Shown here: positions 23,599 to 32,244 of the stretch, piece by piece
Numbering within the stretch: position 1 is the first letter of the stretch
Layout: every line of letters starts with the position of its first letter
Source: CAYFUR01 sp964346275
GTDB taxonomy: Bacteria > Sumerlaeota > Sumerlaeia > SLMS01
Reading direction: 5' to 3'
DNA length: 53,376 nt
NCBI GenBank assembly: GCA_964346275.1
Contig: CAYFUR010000011.1
Location: 1-53,376 of the forward strand
Made by a program: the position numbers and the translations under genes
The notes under the pieces: model-generated
Told to the model about the DNA's origin: nothing
Database searches by the model: none
What the model saw: the letters and a program-made list of their open reading frames with translations, nothing else

Positions 23599-23823
23599 AT
23601 GCACGAACGCCGCGCCAAGACCCTGTCTGCCCTGATCCTGACCCTCGTGGTGGCCGCCATGGCCTATGTCGGGGTGTCGTATGTGGAAACCGTCAACGAG
23701 GTCAGGGCCCGTGAGCAGAAAAACCTCGTCGTGCAGCGCCAGCTCCGCCCGAAGGTCTCTCTCGACGAAGGCGGCAAGGAGCGCTACGTCGCCCCGGCCC
23801 CGATTACCCACCCCTTCTTCTAA
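23599..23823 (+). CDS. Small single-span membrane protein
   Basis: 74 residues from the ATG at 23599 (GGAGAACGGAG upstream). Basic N-terminus (MHERRAK), one span TLSALILTLVVAAMAYVGVSY, then a charged tail with a possible short coiled coil (VNEVRAREQKNLVVQRQLR). No known family. An in-frame GTG at 23563 lies inside the terminator hairpin and is unlikely as start. Topology (N-in, C-terminus outside) is predicted from the charge pattern only. Confidence 0.6.
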   Translation: MHERRAKTLSALILTLVVAAMAYVGVSYVETVNEVRAREQKNLVVQRQLRPKVSLDEGGKERYVAPAPITHPFF

Positions 23824-23958
23824 ATCCCCGCTTCCAGCTTTCCACTCGTCGATTCCCGGTTGCAGCCGGGGCCACGGTTGTCGAGCATGGCCGTTGTGCG
23901 CCTCCGACGCTTTCAGTGCGTTTGAGGACCTGCGCACGACACCTTAATCAAGAAGTGG

Positions 23959-25044
23959 ATGAAAATTTTGTCTGAAACGACCCATGCCTTTCCCCAAATG
24001 CCGATTCGCGATCTCCGCCCCGGCAACAAAGTGGACTCCATCTATCACCTGTTGTCGTTGGAGCAACGCACAAAGAAGAACGGCGAACCCTTCTTCATGA
24101 TGCAACTGGCCGATGCCTCGGGCCAGGTCAACGCGGTCATGTGGGACAATCATGCCGACCTGATGTCGGGCAGTATCGAGCGGGATCACTTTGTCCACGT
24201 CATGGCAGACGCCGGAGAATACAACAACAAGCTCCAGATGACCGTGAAGCGGCTGGTTCGCGTCGAGGATGAGGATGTGGAGCTGCGGCATTTCCTGCCG
24301 GTTTCCCCCCGCCCGCGCGCGGAGATGGAAGAGGAACTGGATGCGTGGATTGCCCGCGTTCAGGACGCGGATTGTAAAAAGCTGCTGGATAAAGTTTTTG
24401 GCCATGACCGCCTGCGCGAGATGTATTGCGCGGCCCCCGCGGCGGTGCGCATCCACCAGGCGTATATCCACGGGCTGCTGGAACATACGCTCAATGTGAT
24501 GAAACTGGCCGACGGCATGGCATCGATCTACGAACCCGTGAACCGCGACATCCTGATCACCGGCACGCTTGTTCATGACATCGGCAAAATTCGCGAGCTG
24601 GATTGGCGGCGCACCCTGACCTATACGAGCGAAGGCCGCCTCCTGGGCCACATTCCCATGGGCGCCTCGATGATCGATTCGCTCATTACAAAACTGAAGC
24701 AACAGGATGGCTTCGACCCGGAAACCCACCACCAAATCCTGCACATGATCCTGAGCCACCATGGGCGGCTCGAGTGGGGATCGCCCATCACGCCCAAGAC
24801 CCGCGAAGCGATGGTCCTCCATTACGCCGATCACGCGGAAGCCTATATGACGGTGTTCAAGGAAGAGACCGAACGGGCACGCGACCGGGGCGAGACCTGG
24901 ACCCCGTGGAACAGAATCTTTGAGTCCTATCTCTACGCCGGAACGGGTGCTCCCACGGGACCATCGGCTGGCGGAGAAGAAGAGCCGCTTTTTCAATCGG
25001 AGAAGAAACCCGATCCCGCAGATGACGTCTATCCAGCAAGATGA
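23959..25044 (+). CDS. YhaM-type 3'-5' exoribonuclease (OB-fold plus HD domain)
   Basis: 361 residues. An N-terminal OB-fold nucleic-acid-binding domain (about 12-100) shows EPFFMMQLADASGQVNAVMW. It is followed by an HD phosphohydrolase domain: IHQAYIHGLLEHTLNVMKLA, GTLVHDIGKIREL (metal-binding His-Asp), HMILSHHGRLEWGSP and LHYADHAEAYM. This is the domain order of YhaM, which trims single-stranded RNA or DNA from the 3' end. The last 40 residues are a low-complexity, proline- and acid-rich tail. It overlaps the PilZ gene by four bases. Confidence 0.9.
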   Translation: MKILSETTHAFPQMPIRDLRPGNKVDSIYHLLSLEQRTKKNGEPFFMMQLADASGQVNAVMWDNHADLMSGSIERDHFVHVMADAGEYNNKLQMTVKRLVRVEDEDVELRHFLPVSPRPRAEMEEELDAWIARVQDADCKKLLDKVFGHDRLREMYCAAPAAVRIHQAYIHGLLEHTLNVMKLADGMASIYEPVNRDILITGTLVHDIGKIRELDWRRTLTYTSEGRLLGHIPMGASMIDSLITKLKQQDGFDPETHHQILHMILSHHGRLEWGSPITPKTREAMVLHYADHAEAYMTVFKEETERARDRGETWTPWNRIFESYLYAGTGAPTGPSAGGEEEPLFQSEKKPDPADDVYPAR

Positions 25045-25484
25045 GCGAAGAAGAGCAAACCCCTCCCGAGGAAACTCCCTGGCCTCGTAAGGACCGGCGC
25101 CGCGAGCGCCGTGTCAACTACTCGGTGCCGTGCAGCTTTTCGATCATTTCGCCGCCATGGGCGCTCACTCCCGAGCCGCTGCACGGAACAACGGAAGATA
25201 TCTCTCTTCACGGAGCGCGGCTCTTTCTCGAAGACCTGCCCGTTGAACTGGGAGAATCGTGGAAGGAAGCCCTCGACCAGGACACGGAACTGAAAGTCGA
25301 AATCCGGCTGCCCGACGGAGAGGATATCCCCCTCCTGAAGGGCCAGATCGTGTGGCTCGATACGGAATCACCGGAAGAGGCCGACATGGATCCCACAGGC
25401 GCAACGGCGCTCGGGATTCTGTTTTCCATTCTTCCAGCCAAGGACCAGAAACGCCTTCTCGACCTGATCGGCTCCCTCCCCTAA
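25041..25484 (+). CDS. PilZ domain protein
   Basis: 147 residues, nearly all one PilZ domain. The c-di-GMP contact motifs are both visible: RKDRRRERRVNYSVPC (RxxxR) about residues 16-32 and TTEDISLHGARLFL (the D/NxSxxG motif) about 49-62. It probably binds cyclic di-GMP and acts on motility, secretion or polysaccharide output. Translationally coupled (ATGA) to the YhaM-type gene and 17 bases before the metallophosphoesterase gene. Confidence 0.85.
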   Translation: MSEEEQTPPEETPWPRKDRRRERRVNYSVPCSFSIISPPWALTPEPLHGTTEDISLHGARLFLEDLPVELGESWKEALDQDTELKVEIRLPDGEDIPLLKGQIVWLDTESPEEADMDPTGATALGILFSILPAKDQKRLLDLIGSLP

Positions 25485-25501
25485 AAAAAGGCACCCTTTC
25501 C

Positions 25502-26467
25502 ATGCCCTTTCGTACCGGACCGCACAACCCACTGAAAAGAAACGCGCGCCAGATCGCCGCGCGGCTGCGGTTTCGCCACGGTGGCAATGCCCGGCTGCGC
25601 AAGCGGGCCTCTGCCGCGATGAAAACCCTCGGCGGCGGAGTCGTGTATGGCACACTGGTCGAACCGGCCCTCGTCCAAACGACCCAGGTGGAGATCAACG
25701 TGGCAGACCTGCCGCCAGTGCTCGATGGATACCGCATCGCGCACCTCACCGACATTCATTATAACTTCGCCGCGGGAAAAAGCTTCCTCCATCGCATCGT
25801 CCAGAAGACAAACGCACTCGATCCCGACATGGTGGCCCTGACCGGAGATTTCATTACCCACAAGCCGGAAAATCTGGAGCGGTGCTTTTCCATCCTGAGC
25901 GATTTGCGGGCGCCGGACGGCTGCTGGGTGGTGCGGGGGAACCACGACTACCGCGTCCCGCTCGAGCAAATGAAAGCCGCCTGCCGCCATGCGGGATTCC
26001 GTTTTCTTGAGAACGACCACGTGACCGTACGGCCATCGCGCCAGCGCGTGACCGCGGGGAACCGCCTGGAAGTGGGCGTTCTCGACGGTTTTACCCTCGC
26101 CGGGGTCGGCGATCTCTGGGAGGGGGAATGCCTCCCGGGCAAGGCGCTTTCCGGAGCGAATGCCGGACGCCCGGCGATCCTCCTCTCCCACCAGGCGGAA
26201 GCGGCAGAGCTTTTGACCGGTGATCACCGCGTTGACCTGGTTTTGTCCGGCCACACCCACGGGGGCCAGGTCCGGGCCCTTAATCGCGAGATCCCCTTTT
26301 TCTCCAGCGGTTCGCGCAAATACGTTTCCGGCCTTGTCTATACCCCCCGCACGCGTGTCTATATCAGCCGGGGCGTCGGGACGAGCGCACTGCGATTTCG
26401 CTGGAATTGCCGGCCGGAAATTGCTTTGATCCATCTCCATCCGGACCATCCGGCGGCTTCCTTTTGA
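25502..26467 (+). CDS. Metallophosphoesterase of the YkuE/YaeI type
   Basis: 321 residues from the ATG at 25502; the frame is open further upstream but overlaps the PilZ gene. Calcineurin-like motifs in order: LTDIHYN (about 80), ALTGDFITH, VVRGNHDYR, LSHQAEAAELL and LSGHTHGGQ, then SGLVYTPRTRVYISRGVGTS. This order is typical of YkuE/YaeI enzymes, some of which hydrolyse UDP-2,3-diacylglucosamine or other membrane phosphodiesters. The basic N-terminus lacks a clear hydrophobic anchor. Substrate not determinable. Confidence 0.87.
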   Translation: MPFRTGPHNPLKRNARQIAARLRFRHGGNARLRKRASAAMKTLGGGVVYGTLVEPALVQTTQVEINVADLPPVLDGYRIAHLTDIHYNFAAGKSFLHRIVQKTNALDPDMVALTGDFITHKPENLERCFSILSDLRAPDGCWVVRGNHDYRVPLEQMKAACRHAGFRFLENDHVTVRPSRQRVTAGNRLEVGVLDGFTLAGVGDLWEGECLPGKALSGANAGRPAILLSHQAEAAELLTGDHRVDLVLSGHTHGGQVRALNREIPFFSSGSRKYVSGLVYTPRTRVYISRGVGTSALRFRWNCRPEIALIHLHPDHPAASF

Positions 26468-26487
26468 AGCCCCCATCGAAGCCCGCC

Positions 26488-27687
26488 ATGGCCGGCCAGG
26501 ACGCCCAAGCCGCCTCCGCCAGCCGCAAGCTCCGCATTGTGCATCTCTGTGCCGTCGACTTTACCGTCCGGCAGTTTATTGCGCCGGTCGCTTTAGCGCT
26601 GGAAAAAGCGGGCCACGAGGTTCAGTGCGCCTGCACGAAAGGCCCCCACTGGGAGGAACTGGCCGAAATGGGCGTCACCATGCGGGAGATTCCCATCGCC
26701 CGCAGCGCGAATCCCTGGCATGCGGCGCACAGCGTGTGGAGAGTTTATCGCTGGCTGAGGGAAGAGCGGCCCGATGTGCTTCATGTCCATACGCCCGTTG
26801 CTTCGATGATCGGCCGGCTCGCGGGATGGCTGGCCCGCGTTCCCGTCATTGTCTATACAGCCCACGGGTTCTACTTCCACGACCGCATGCCGAAAGCATC
26901 GCGGCGGCGCCACGTTTTCCTCGAACGCTTCTTCGGCCGCTTCCAGGATTTCCTCTTCTGCGTGAGCCGGGAAGATATGCGGGCGGCGATCCGCCTCGGC
27001 CTCGCGCGGCGGAAAACCGCCTTCCATGTGCCAAACGGCGCAAACCCGGAACTGTTTGATCCGGACCGCCTTCGCGGCGAACGGGGTCCGGTCCGCCGCG
27101 AACTCAGGATTCCGCCGCGGGCCCTCGTCATTGGCATTATGGGGCGCCTCGTGCGTGAAAAGGGATATACAGAGTTTTTCGAAGCGGCACGGCGCCTGGC
27201 ACGCGCCTTCGATCATCTTCATTTCATGGTCATTGGCGATACCGTGGTGAGCGAGCACGACGACGCGAAAGCGGAAATCGCCGCCCTCGCCGAGTCGGAG
27301 GAATTGCCGGGGCGCGTGCACTTCACGGGCCTTCGCCGTGATGTGCCGCGATTGCTTGCTGCTTGTGATATCTTCTGCCTTCCGTCCTACCGCGAGGGCA
27401 TGCCCGTGAGTATTCTCGAAGCAATGCTCATGGGCCTGCCGACGGTGACAACGCGCGTTCGAGGCTGCCGGGAGGCGATTCGCGACGGCGACGACGGCTT
27501 TCTGGTGGAGCCGCGCTCGGTGGCCGAGTTGGAAGGAGCGTTGTGCTCGCTGGTCGAGCATCCGGCATGGCGCGCTTCGCTGGGAGAAGCGGCGCGGAGG
27601 CGGGCGCTCTCCCACTTCGATGAACGGGAGACGCTGGCGCGGCAGGTCCGTCTCTACGAAACAAAAATCGCGGAGAAAGTTTCGTGA
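26488..27687 (+). CDS. GT4 family glycosyltransferase
   Basis: 399 residues from the ATG at 26488; upstream in-frame starts lie within the previous gene. GT-B fold: VRQFIAPVALALEKAGHEV, RPDVLHVHTPVASMIGRLAG and VPVIVYTAHGFYFH in the acceptor half. VIGIMGRLVREKGYTEFFEA, VHFTGLRRDVPRLLAACDIF, then LPSYREGMPVSILEAMLMGL with the E-x7-E donor motif in the C-terminal half. It resembles transferases of capsule and exopolysaccharide clusters that build UDP-GlcNAc- or UDP-Gal-type units. The cytoplasmic enzyme presumably acts on lipid-linked sugars. Overlaps the epimerase-like gene by four bases (GTGA). Confidence 0.92.
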   Translation: MAGQDAQAASASRKLRIVHLCAVDFTVRQFIAPVALALEKAGHEVQCACTKGPHWEELAEMGVTMREIPIARSANPWHAAHSVWRVYRWLREERPDVLHVHTPVASMIGRLAGWLARVPVIVYTAHGFYFHDRMPKASRRRHVFLERFFGRFQDFLFCVSREDMRAAIRLGLARRKTAFHVPNGANPELFDPDRLRGERGPVRRELRIPPRALVIGIMGRLVREKGYTEFFEAARRLARAFDHLHFMVIGDTVVSEHDDAKAEIAALAESEELPGRVHFTGLRRDVPRLLAACDIFCLPSYREGMPVSILEAMLMGLPTVTTRVRGCREAIRDGDDGFLVEPRSVAELEGALCSLVEHPAWRASLGEAARRRALSHFDERETLARQVRLYETKIAEKVS

Positions 27688-28541
27688 GAGTTCTGTTTGT
27701 CGGCGGAACGGGGAACACAGGCTTTCGAGCGGTGCGGCGCCTGATTGCGGCGGGACACGAGGTGGATGTCATGACGCGGCGCGAGAAGAGCGATCCGCGC
27801 GTGGAAGAACTGGCTGGCCTGGGTGCGGCAATCTCCCATGGCGACTGCCGCCTGCGCTGGACTCTCTGGGAGGCGCTGGAGGGCTGCGAGGTTTTGGTGA
27901 GCTGCGCTCATGTGCGCTATGGCGAAGCCTGTGCCCAGGCGTGCGAGATGACCGGAGCGCGCGGCCTGGTTCAGATGAGCAGCGCGCGGGCCCTTTCCCG
28001 TTTTCACGCCCATTCCACGGTCAGGGAAGTCCGCGCCGCGGAGCGGGGGATCTGGCGCAGGCGGTGCCGCTCCGTGATTTTGAGGCCAACGATGATCTAT
28101 GGCGGCGGGCGCGATGCGAACGTGGAAAGACTGAGGGCATGGTTTTGCCGCCACCGGATCTTTCCCCTGTTCGGCCTGGGACTGAACCTTGTCCAACCCG
28201 TCCACGCGGAGGACGTTGCCTCGGCGGTGGCGTCCGCGGTGGAACGGATGGATCAGCTCAACCGGCGTGTCTATACGCTTGGCGGGCCGGAAGCGGTCAC
28301 GTGGCGGGAATTCGTTTTGGCGGTGGCTCAATCGGCGGGGATGCGCCGGCCCGTCATGTTGCGGCTTCCCCTGGACCTCTCCATTGCCCTGGCGCGCTTC
28401 TTTGGAAAACAGGGCGCGGCAGAGATGATCGAGCGCCACGGGGAAGACCGGAACGTGTCGATACAAAGCGCGGAGGAAGACCTCGGTTTCTCGCCGCGCA
28501 GCCTGGAGGAAGGTTTGGCTGGCGCGCGGGAAGAGGATTAG
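27684..28541 (+). CDS. NAD(P)-dependent epimerase/reductase-like protein (atypical SDR)
   Basis: 285 residues, GTG start in the overlap with the GT4 gene. Rossmann motif MRVLFVGGTGNTGFRAVRRL at the N-terminus, then VQMSSARALSRF and RSVILRPTMIYGGGRDANVE in mid-protein. The standard Tyr-x-x-x-Lys active site is missing, so it belongs to the atypical (NmrA- or complex-I-NDUFA9-like) group. NLVQPVHAEDVASAVASAVE and YTLGGPEAVTWREFVLAVAQ are typical of this group in glycan clusters. It converges with, and overlaps by four bases, the GHMP kinase gene on the other strand. Confidence 0.85.
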   Translation: MRVLFVGGTGNTGFRAVRRLIAAGHEVDVMTRREKSDPRVEELAGLGAAISHGDCRLRWTLWEALEGCEVLVSCAHVRYGEACAQACEMTGARGLVQMSSARALSRFHAHSTVREVRAAERGIWRRRCRSVILRPTMIYGGGRDANVERLRAWFCRHRIFPLFGLGLNLVQPVHAEDVASAVASAVERMDQLNRRVYTLGGPEAVTWREFVLAVAQSAGMRRPVMLRLPLDLSIALARFFGKQGAAEMIERHGEDRNVSIQSAEEDLGFSPRSLEEGLAGAREED

Positions 28542-29578
28542 GCGCACCAGCGGCAAAGGCCCTGTGGGGCCAGGCGGATGGGAATCGGCTTCAGTTCGGA
28601 ATCGAGTTCGCGAATCATCGAAGAGAAATGATGCTTCGAGTTCATCCCCGCCCGCAAAAGCACGGTCACCGAACCCCCTTCGCCGCCGGCGCCATTCACC
28701 TTATAGCCATCCACGCCAAATTGCCGGGCGGCCTCGATCACCTTGCGGGCGCGTTCGCCCACGAGGCCGGGGTGGAGGTCCTCCTGCGCCCCGGTGTTCT
28801 CGATCATGATTCTTCCGAAAGAGGACAGGTCGCCGGCCAGCAGCGCCTTCTTTCCTTCAAGGGCGCAATGGCGCAGCGGACCCAGCTTTTCGCGAAAACG
28901 GGGCGAATCCTCGAGGCGTTTGATCACCGATTCGTGAACCTTGGAGGAAGAGTGGGGCCTTCCGAGATAAATCAGCATGAGCCGCGATTCCAGATCCCAG
29001 AGTGTTTCCCGCGGCAGCAGCAGCGGGGAGACGGAGGCCCTCGGATAATTCTCCATTTCGATGAAGTTGATGCCGCCGTATGCGGAGGCCAGTTGGTCCT
29101 GGATGCCCGATTGAAGGCCGAGAACCTCTGTTTCGAGATAGTGGGCTTTTCGGGCGATCTCGTAGCTGGTGAGCGACTTCCCAAGAATCTCATCCAGAGC
29201 GCCGATAATCGCGGCGGAGACAGATGCAGACGTGCCAACGGAGGCGCCGGCCGGCGCCTCCGAATAGATAGACACATCCAGGTGAAGATCCTCGGGAAAG
29301 GAGAATGCGCGGCACGCCGCTTCGATCAGCGGATGCTTGGACCAGTCGCCGGGCGTCTCGGGAAGATCGTAACTGTCTCGGTAGTTTTCGGCAAAAACGG
29401 TGACCTGGCTGGCGCCGGACTGGCGCTTGCACGCTGAAACCGTCACTTCGACAAAAGGGGAAACCGCGATATTCAGGATTCTGCCCTGCTGCGCAAACCA
29501 CGTATCCGTCCATCCGCCAAGATCACAGATCCGAATGGGAGCCGTGCATTTGACAATCAGAGGCAATGACGAAGGCAC
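28538..29578 (-). CDS. GHMP-family sugar kinase
   Basis: 346 residues. CTAPIRICDLGGWTDTWF at the N-terminus is the substrate-binding motif of heptose-7-phosphate kinase (HddA) and fucokinase-type GHMP enzymes. EAPAGASVGTSASVSAAIIG is the ATP-binding P-loop-like motif, and YKVNGAGGEGGSVTVLL is motif 3. It phosphorylates a sugar at the anomeric carbon. D-glycero-D-manno-heptose-7-phosphate is the best guess, given the LPS-core-kinase-like gene elsewhere in the window, but no gmhA/hddC genes are adjacent. The gene stands alone on the minus strand. Confidence 0.87.
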   Translation of the reverse strand: MPSSLPLIVKCTAPIRICDLGGWTDTWFAQQGRILNIAVSPFVEVTVSACKRQSGASQVTVFAENYRDSYDLPETPGDWSKHPLIEAACRAFSFPEDLHLDVSIYSEAPAGASVGTSASVSAAIIGALDEILGKSLTSYEIARKAHYLETEVLGLQSGIQDQLASAYGGINFIEMENYPRASVSPLLLPRETLWDLESRLMLIYLGRPHSSSKVHESVIKRLEDSPRFREKLGPLRHCALEGKKALLAGDLSSFGRIMIENTGAQEDLHPGLVGERARKVIEAARQFGVDGYKVNGAGGEGGSVTVLLRAGMNSKHHFSSMIRELDSELKPIPIRLAPQGLCRWCA

Positions 29579-29691
29579 GGAGAGTCATCTCTTTCGGAGT
29601 TGAATCGAGTCATGAATTCGACACGTGAATGGGAATGCGCCGAGCGAGCCAGGTTTGGTCTGGATTTCTTCCGGGGGACGCTGGCCGGGAT

Positions 29692-30471
29692 TTACATTCC
29701 GTGGGCCAGGCGCTCGGACAGTTCGCGGGGGAGCTGGGCCGCCACGATGGCATCCTGCGCGCCTTCCAGATCATAATCGGTGCGCTTGATTTCGAGTTTG
29801 CTGTTCTCGAAATCCACCACCACATAGCAGGCACGGGGATTATGGTCGCGCGGCTGGCCGACGGATCCGACGTTGATCAGATAGCGGCATCCTTCGCGAA
29901 TCTCGACTTCGGGGCGCGTCGGACAGGCCAGGTTGCCCTCGTCGTTTTCGATGATAAAGGGCTGATGGCTGTGGCCGATGAAGCAAATCTGCTCGTTGAA
30001 ATAATTAAAATTTGTGCGGGCCTCGCCCATGGTCAGGATATAGTGCCATTCACCCGGCTCGCGCGGTGAGGCATGCACATAGAAGATATCGTTGGCGGTA
30101 TCCTTCAAGGTGAGGGGCAGCTCTCGAAGCCACTGCATGTTGTCTTCGGTCAGAACCTTCTTGGTCCAGAGAACCGCGGTTTTGGCAATTTCGTTGAAAT
30201 TAGTGATATCGGTGAGCAGCAGGGCGGCGTGGTCGTGGTTGCCGGCGATCGTTGGAATCTCCAGGCGGCGCATGGTGTCGACACATTCGTTGGGGCGGGC
30301 ACCGTAACCCACCACATCGCCGCAACAGATGATCATGTCGACCTGGGCGTCCTCCAATTCCTCGAGAACAGCGTTCAGAGCATGGAGGTTGCCGTGAATA
30401 TCGGAGATGACTCCGATTCGTTTGGCTTTCTTCGTGAGTTCAGGACCCTGCTGGGTCGGATTTCCAGTCAT
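29692..30471 (-). CDS. Metallophosphoesterase (YfcE/COG0639-like)
   Basis: 259 residues. RIGVISDIHGNLHALNAVLE, ICCGDVVGYGARPNEC, TIAGNHDHAAL, YVHASPREPGEW, CFIGHSHQPF and YLINVGSVGQPRD appear in the canonical order of calcineurin-like phosphodiesterases. The VGYG after the GD motif is typical of the COG0639/DUF2436-like bacterial group with diadenosine- or phosphodiesterase-type activity. The start overlaps the end of the FHA gene by 32 bases, so coupled expression is likely. Substrate unknown. Confidence 0.9.
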   Translation of the reverse strand: MTGNPTQQGPELTKKAKRIGVISDIHGNLHALNAVLEELEDAQVDMIICCGDVVGYGARPNECVDTMRRLEIPTIAGNHDHAALLLTDITNFNEIAKTAVLWTKKVLTEDNMQWLRELPLTLKDTANDIFYVHASPREPGEWHYILTMGEARTNFNYFNEQICFIGHSHQPFIIENDEGNLACPTRPEVEIREGCRYLINVGSVGQPRDHNPRACYVVVDFENSKLEIKRTDYDLEGAQDAIVAAQLPRELSERLAHGM

Positions 30472-31936
30472 AATCTTGTCCGGTGAGTTTTTTCAGTTCC
30501 TTGGCGGCATTCCGCCGTATTACGGGGCTGCGGTTTTGCAGTGCTTTTTCCCACAGCCGGATTTCTTTCAGTGTCTCCGGATCGTAGGCGCTCTCGTCAA
30601 TTTCGACGCCGCCGGGCGCCTGGGAGACTTTGGCCGCGGAAGCGGCCTGAGGGGACGCCGCCGATTGTTCCGGAGGATTCAATGCCGCTTCTTCTTCTTC
30701 GTCCTGGCGCTGGATCTCCTCCTCGGAAGGCTGGAGGGCCTCGTCGCGCTCTGCCAATCCCTGGCGGGCTTTGTCCTCCCCGCCCACGGCGGCGTTTTCA
30801 TCCGCCGCCAATTCATCGTCCTTCTCAGAGAGAGAAAACTCCTCCGAGTCGTCGCTCATTTCAAACATCTTCTCCGCCTCCAGCATCTCCCAGGAGAGGC
30901 GGCGATTCTCTTCTTCCTCGTCGCGGCCCCCTTCCTCTTCTTCGTCTTCCATATGTTCGAGAGCTGCGAGTTCCTCCTCGGTCATGGGCGCGAATTCATC
31001 CGGCTGTCCCTCGGGGGTGTTCTCTGCTCCGGCCTCAGGCTCATCCGCTTCGAGTGAAATCGAGTCCGACGATTTTTCGTCGGGGGGAGGGGTGGCCTTG
31101 GCCTCCTGTTGTTTTTCAGATTTCGGCTCTTCCGGTGCTTTGGGTTCTGATTCGGCTGGGGGGTGAGCCTCCTGGGAGGCAGACTGGTGGCGGGCCGACG
31201 AGTCGGAGGCCCAGCTTTCATCGGTCTCCAAGTGCGGAGGGCGGGAAGACTGGGGATGGGAGGCAGCGTATTCCTCGGCATCGACCACCTTGAAAGCCAG
31301 CACCGTTGTGCCGAAGACGATTTCGTCTCCCTCTTTCAGATCGATTTCGCGGATCGAATTCCCGTTAACTGTGGTTCCCCGCCATGAATCCAAATCACGC
31401 AGGATGAAGTTCTTGCCATCGCGAATGATGACAGCATGCTTTTTCGAGACGAACCAATCGTGGATGCGGACGTCGTTTTCGCTCGCCCGGCCGATGAAGG
31501 TCTCGGCCTTCTGGACGCGGAATTCCTGTCCCGCCTGTTTTCCCTTGGTGACCGCCAGAACGCCAATCTGGCCGGAGGGTGGTGGCTCGGGCTCCGGGGC
31601 TTCGCCCGGCGGAGGGGCCTGCGGCTCGGCGCCAGAGGGGCCTTGCTCCTCGGCGGCGAGGAAGAGGAGCACGTGCTTTCCAACAGCAACTTGATCGTTA
31701 TGGAAGACCTCGGTTTTCGTGACGCGCACGCCATTGACCAACGTCCCATTGGCCGAGTTCAAATCGGTCAGATAATAATGCCCATCTTCCCGCTTAATGC
31801 GGGCGTGGTTTCGCGAAACGGAAAGATTCTCGATAACGATATCATTATCGCGCGCGCGACCGATCCGCAGAAGGTCTTTATCAAAAAAATAACGGTGAAT
31901 AATCCGTTCACCGAGTTTGACGATGATTTCCGGCAT
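30440..31936 (-). CDS. Tandem FHA-domain protein with long acidic linker
   Basis: 498 residues. Two forkhead-associated domains: about 20-95 (RIGRARDNDIVIENLSVSRN, ANGTLVNG) and about 130-215 (FIGRASENDVRIHDWFVSKK, SWRGTTVNG). Each keeps the GR, S-x-x-H and NG residues that bind phosphothreonine. A strongly acidic, low-complexity linker (about 220-445, many Glu-Glu-Glu runs) joins them to a short C-terminal helical piece, EIRLWEKALQNRSPVIRRNA, that resembles a HEAT repeat. Soluble, no signal peptide. Such proteins gather Thr-phosphorylated partners; no Ser/Thr kinase is in the window. It overlaps the metallophosphoesterase gene. Confidence 0.88.
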   Translation of the reverse strand: MPEIIVKLGERIIHRYFFDKDLLRIGRARDNDIVIENLSVSRNHARIKREDGHYYLTDLNSANGTLVNGVRVTKTEVFHNDQVAVGKHVLLFLAAEEQGPSGAEPQAPPPGEAPEPEPPPSGQIGVLAVTKGKQAGQEFRVQKAETFIGRASENDVRIHDWFVSKKHAVIIRDGKNFILRDLDSWRGTTVNGNSIREIDLKEGDEIVFGTTVLAFKVVDAEEYAASHPQSSRPPHLETDESWASDSSARHQSASQEAHPPAESEPKAPEEPKSEKQQEAKATPPPDEKSSDSISLEADEPEAGAENTPEGQPDEFAPMTEEELAALEHMEDEEEEGGRDEEEENRRLSWEMLEAEKMFEMSDDSEEFSLSEKDDELAADENAAVGGEDKARQGLAERDEALQPSEEEIQRQDEEEEAALNPPEQSAASPQAASAAKVSQAPGGVEIDESAYDPETLKEIRLWEKALQNRSPVIRRNAAKELKKLTGQDYDWKSDPAGS

Positions 31937-32244
31937 CGCGTCTTAACGCTCTATTTCCAGTAGTTTAACGTGGAGAGAATATCAGCCATTCTGCCAGGAA
32001 GATGCCTTTCCGCATTCCCCCTCGCTCTACCCGGGATCATTCCGGCAACGCAACAGTTAAACGGCGGCGCGAGAGAATCCCAAGGGAAATGTGGGCAGGC
32101 GACGGCGCCCCCCTGTTTTTCCCGATTTCGCGGCACTCGGATTCTGTCTCCCCGCATCGCTCCCGCCTCATTTTTCCTATTCCCCCGCCGAGGCCACTGC
32201 CCCATATATCGTCCAATTGATCAACGCCTCCCGGAGCCCTGTTC
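31937..32244. other. 308-base gap between divergent FHA and tmk genes
   Basis: Divergent promoter region by position. I see no strong -35/-10 pair, palindrome or short gene in it. A small stem-like GC stretch is not convincing. Confidence 0.4.

Noticed and set aside
27620..29437. 605-codon plus-strand frame
   Set aside because: It overlaps the epimerase-like gene in another frame and the GHMP kinase on the other strand, both of which have motifs.
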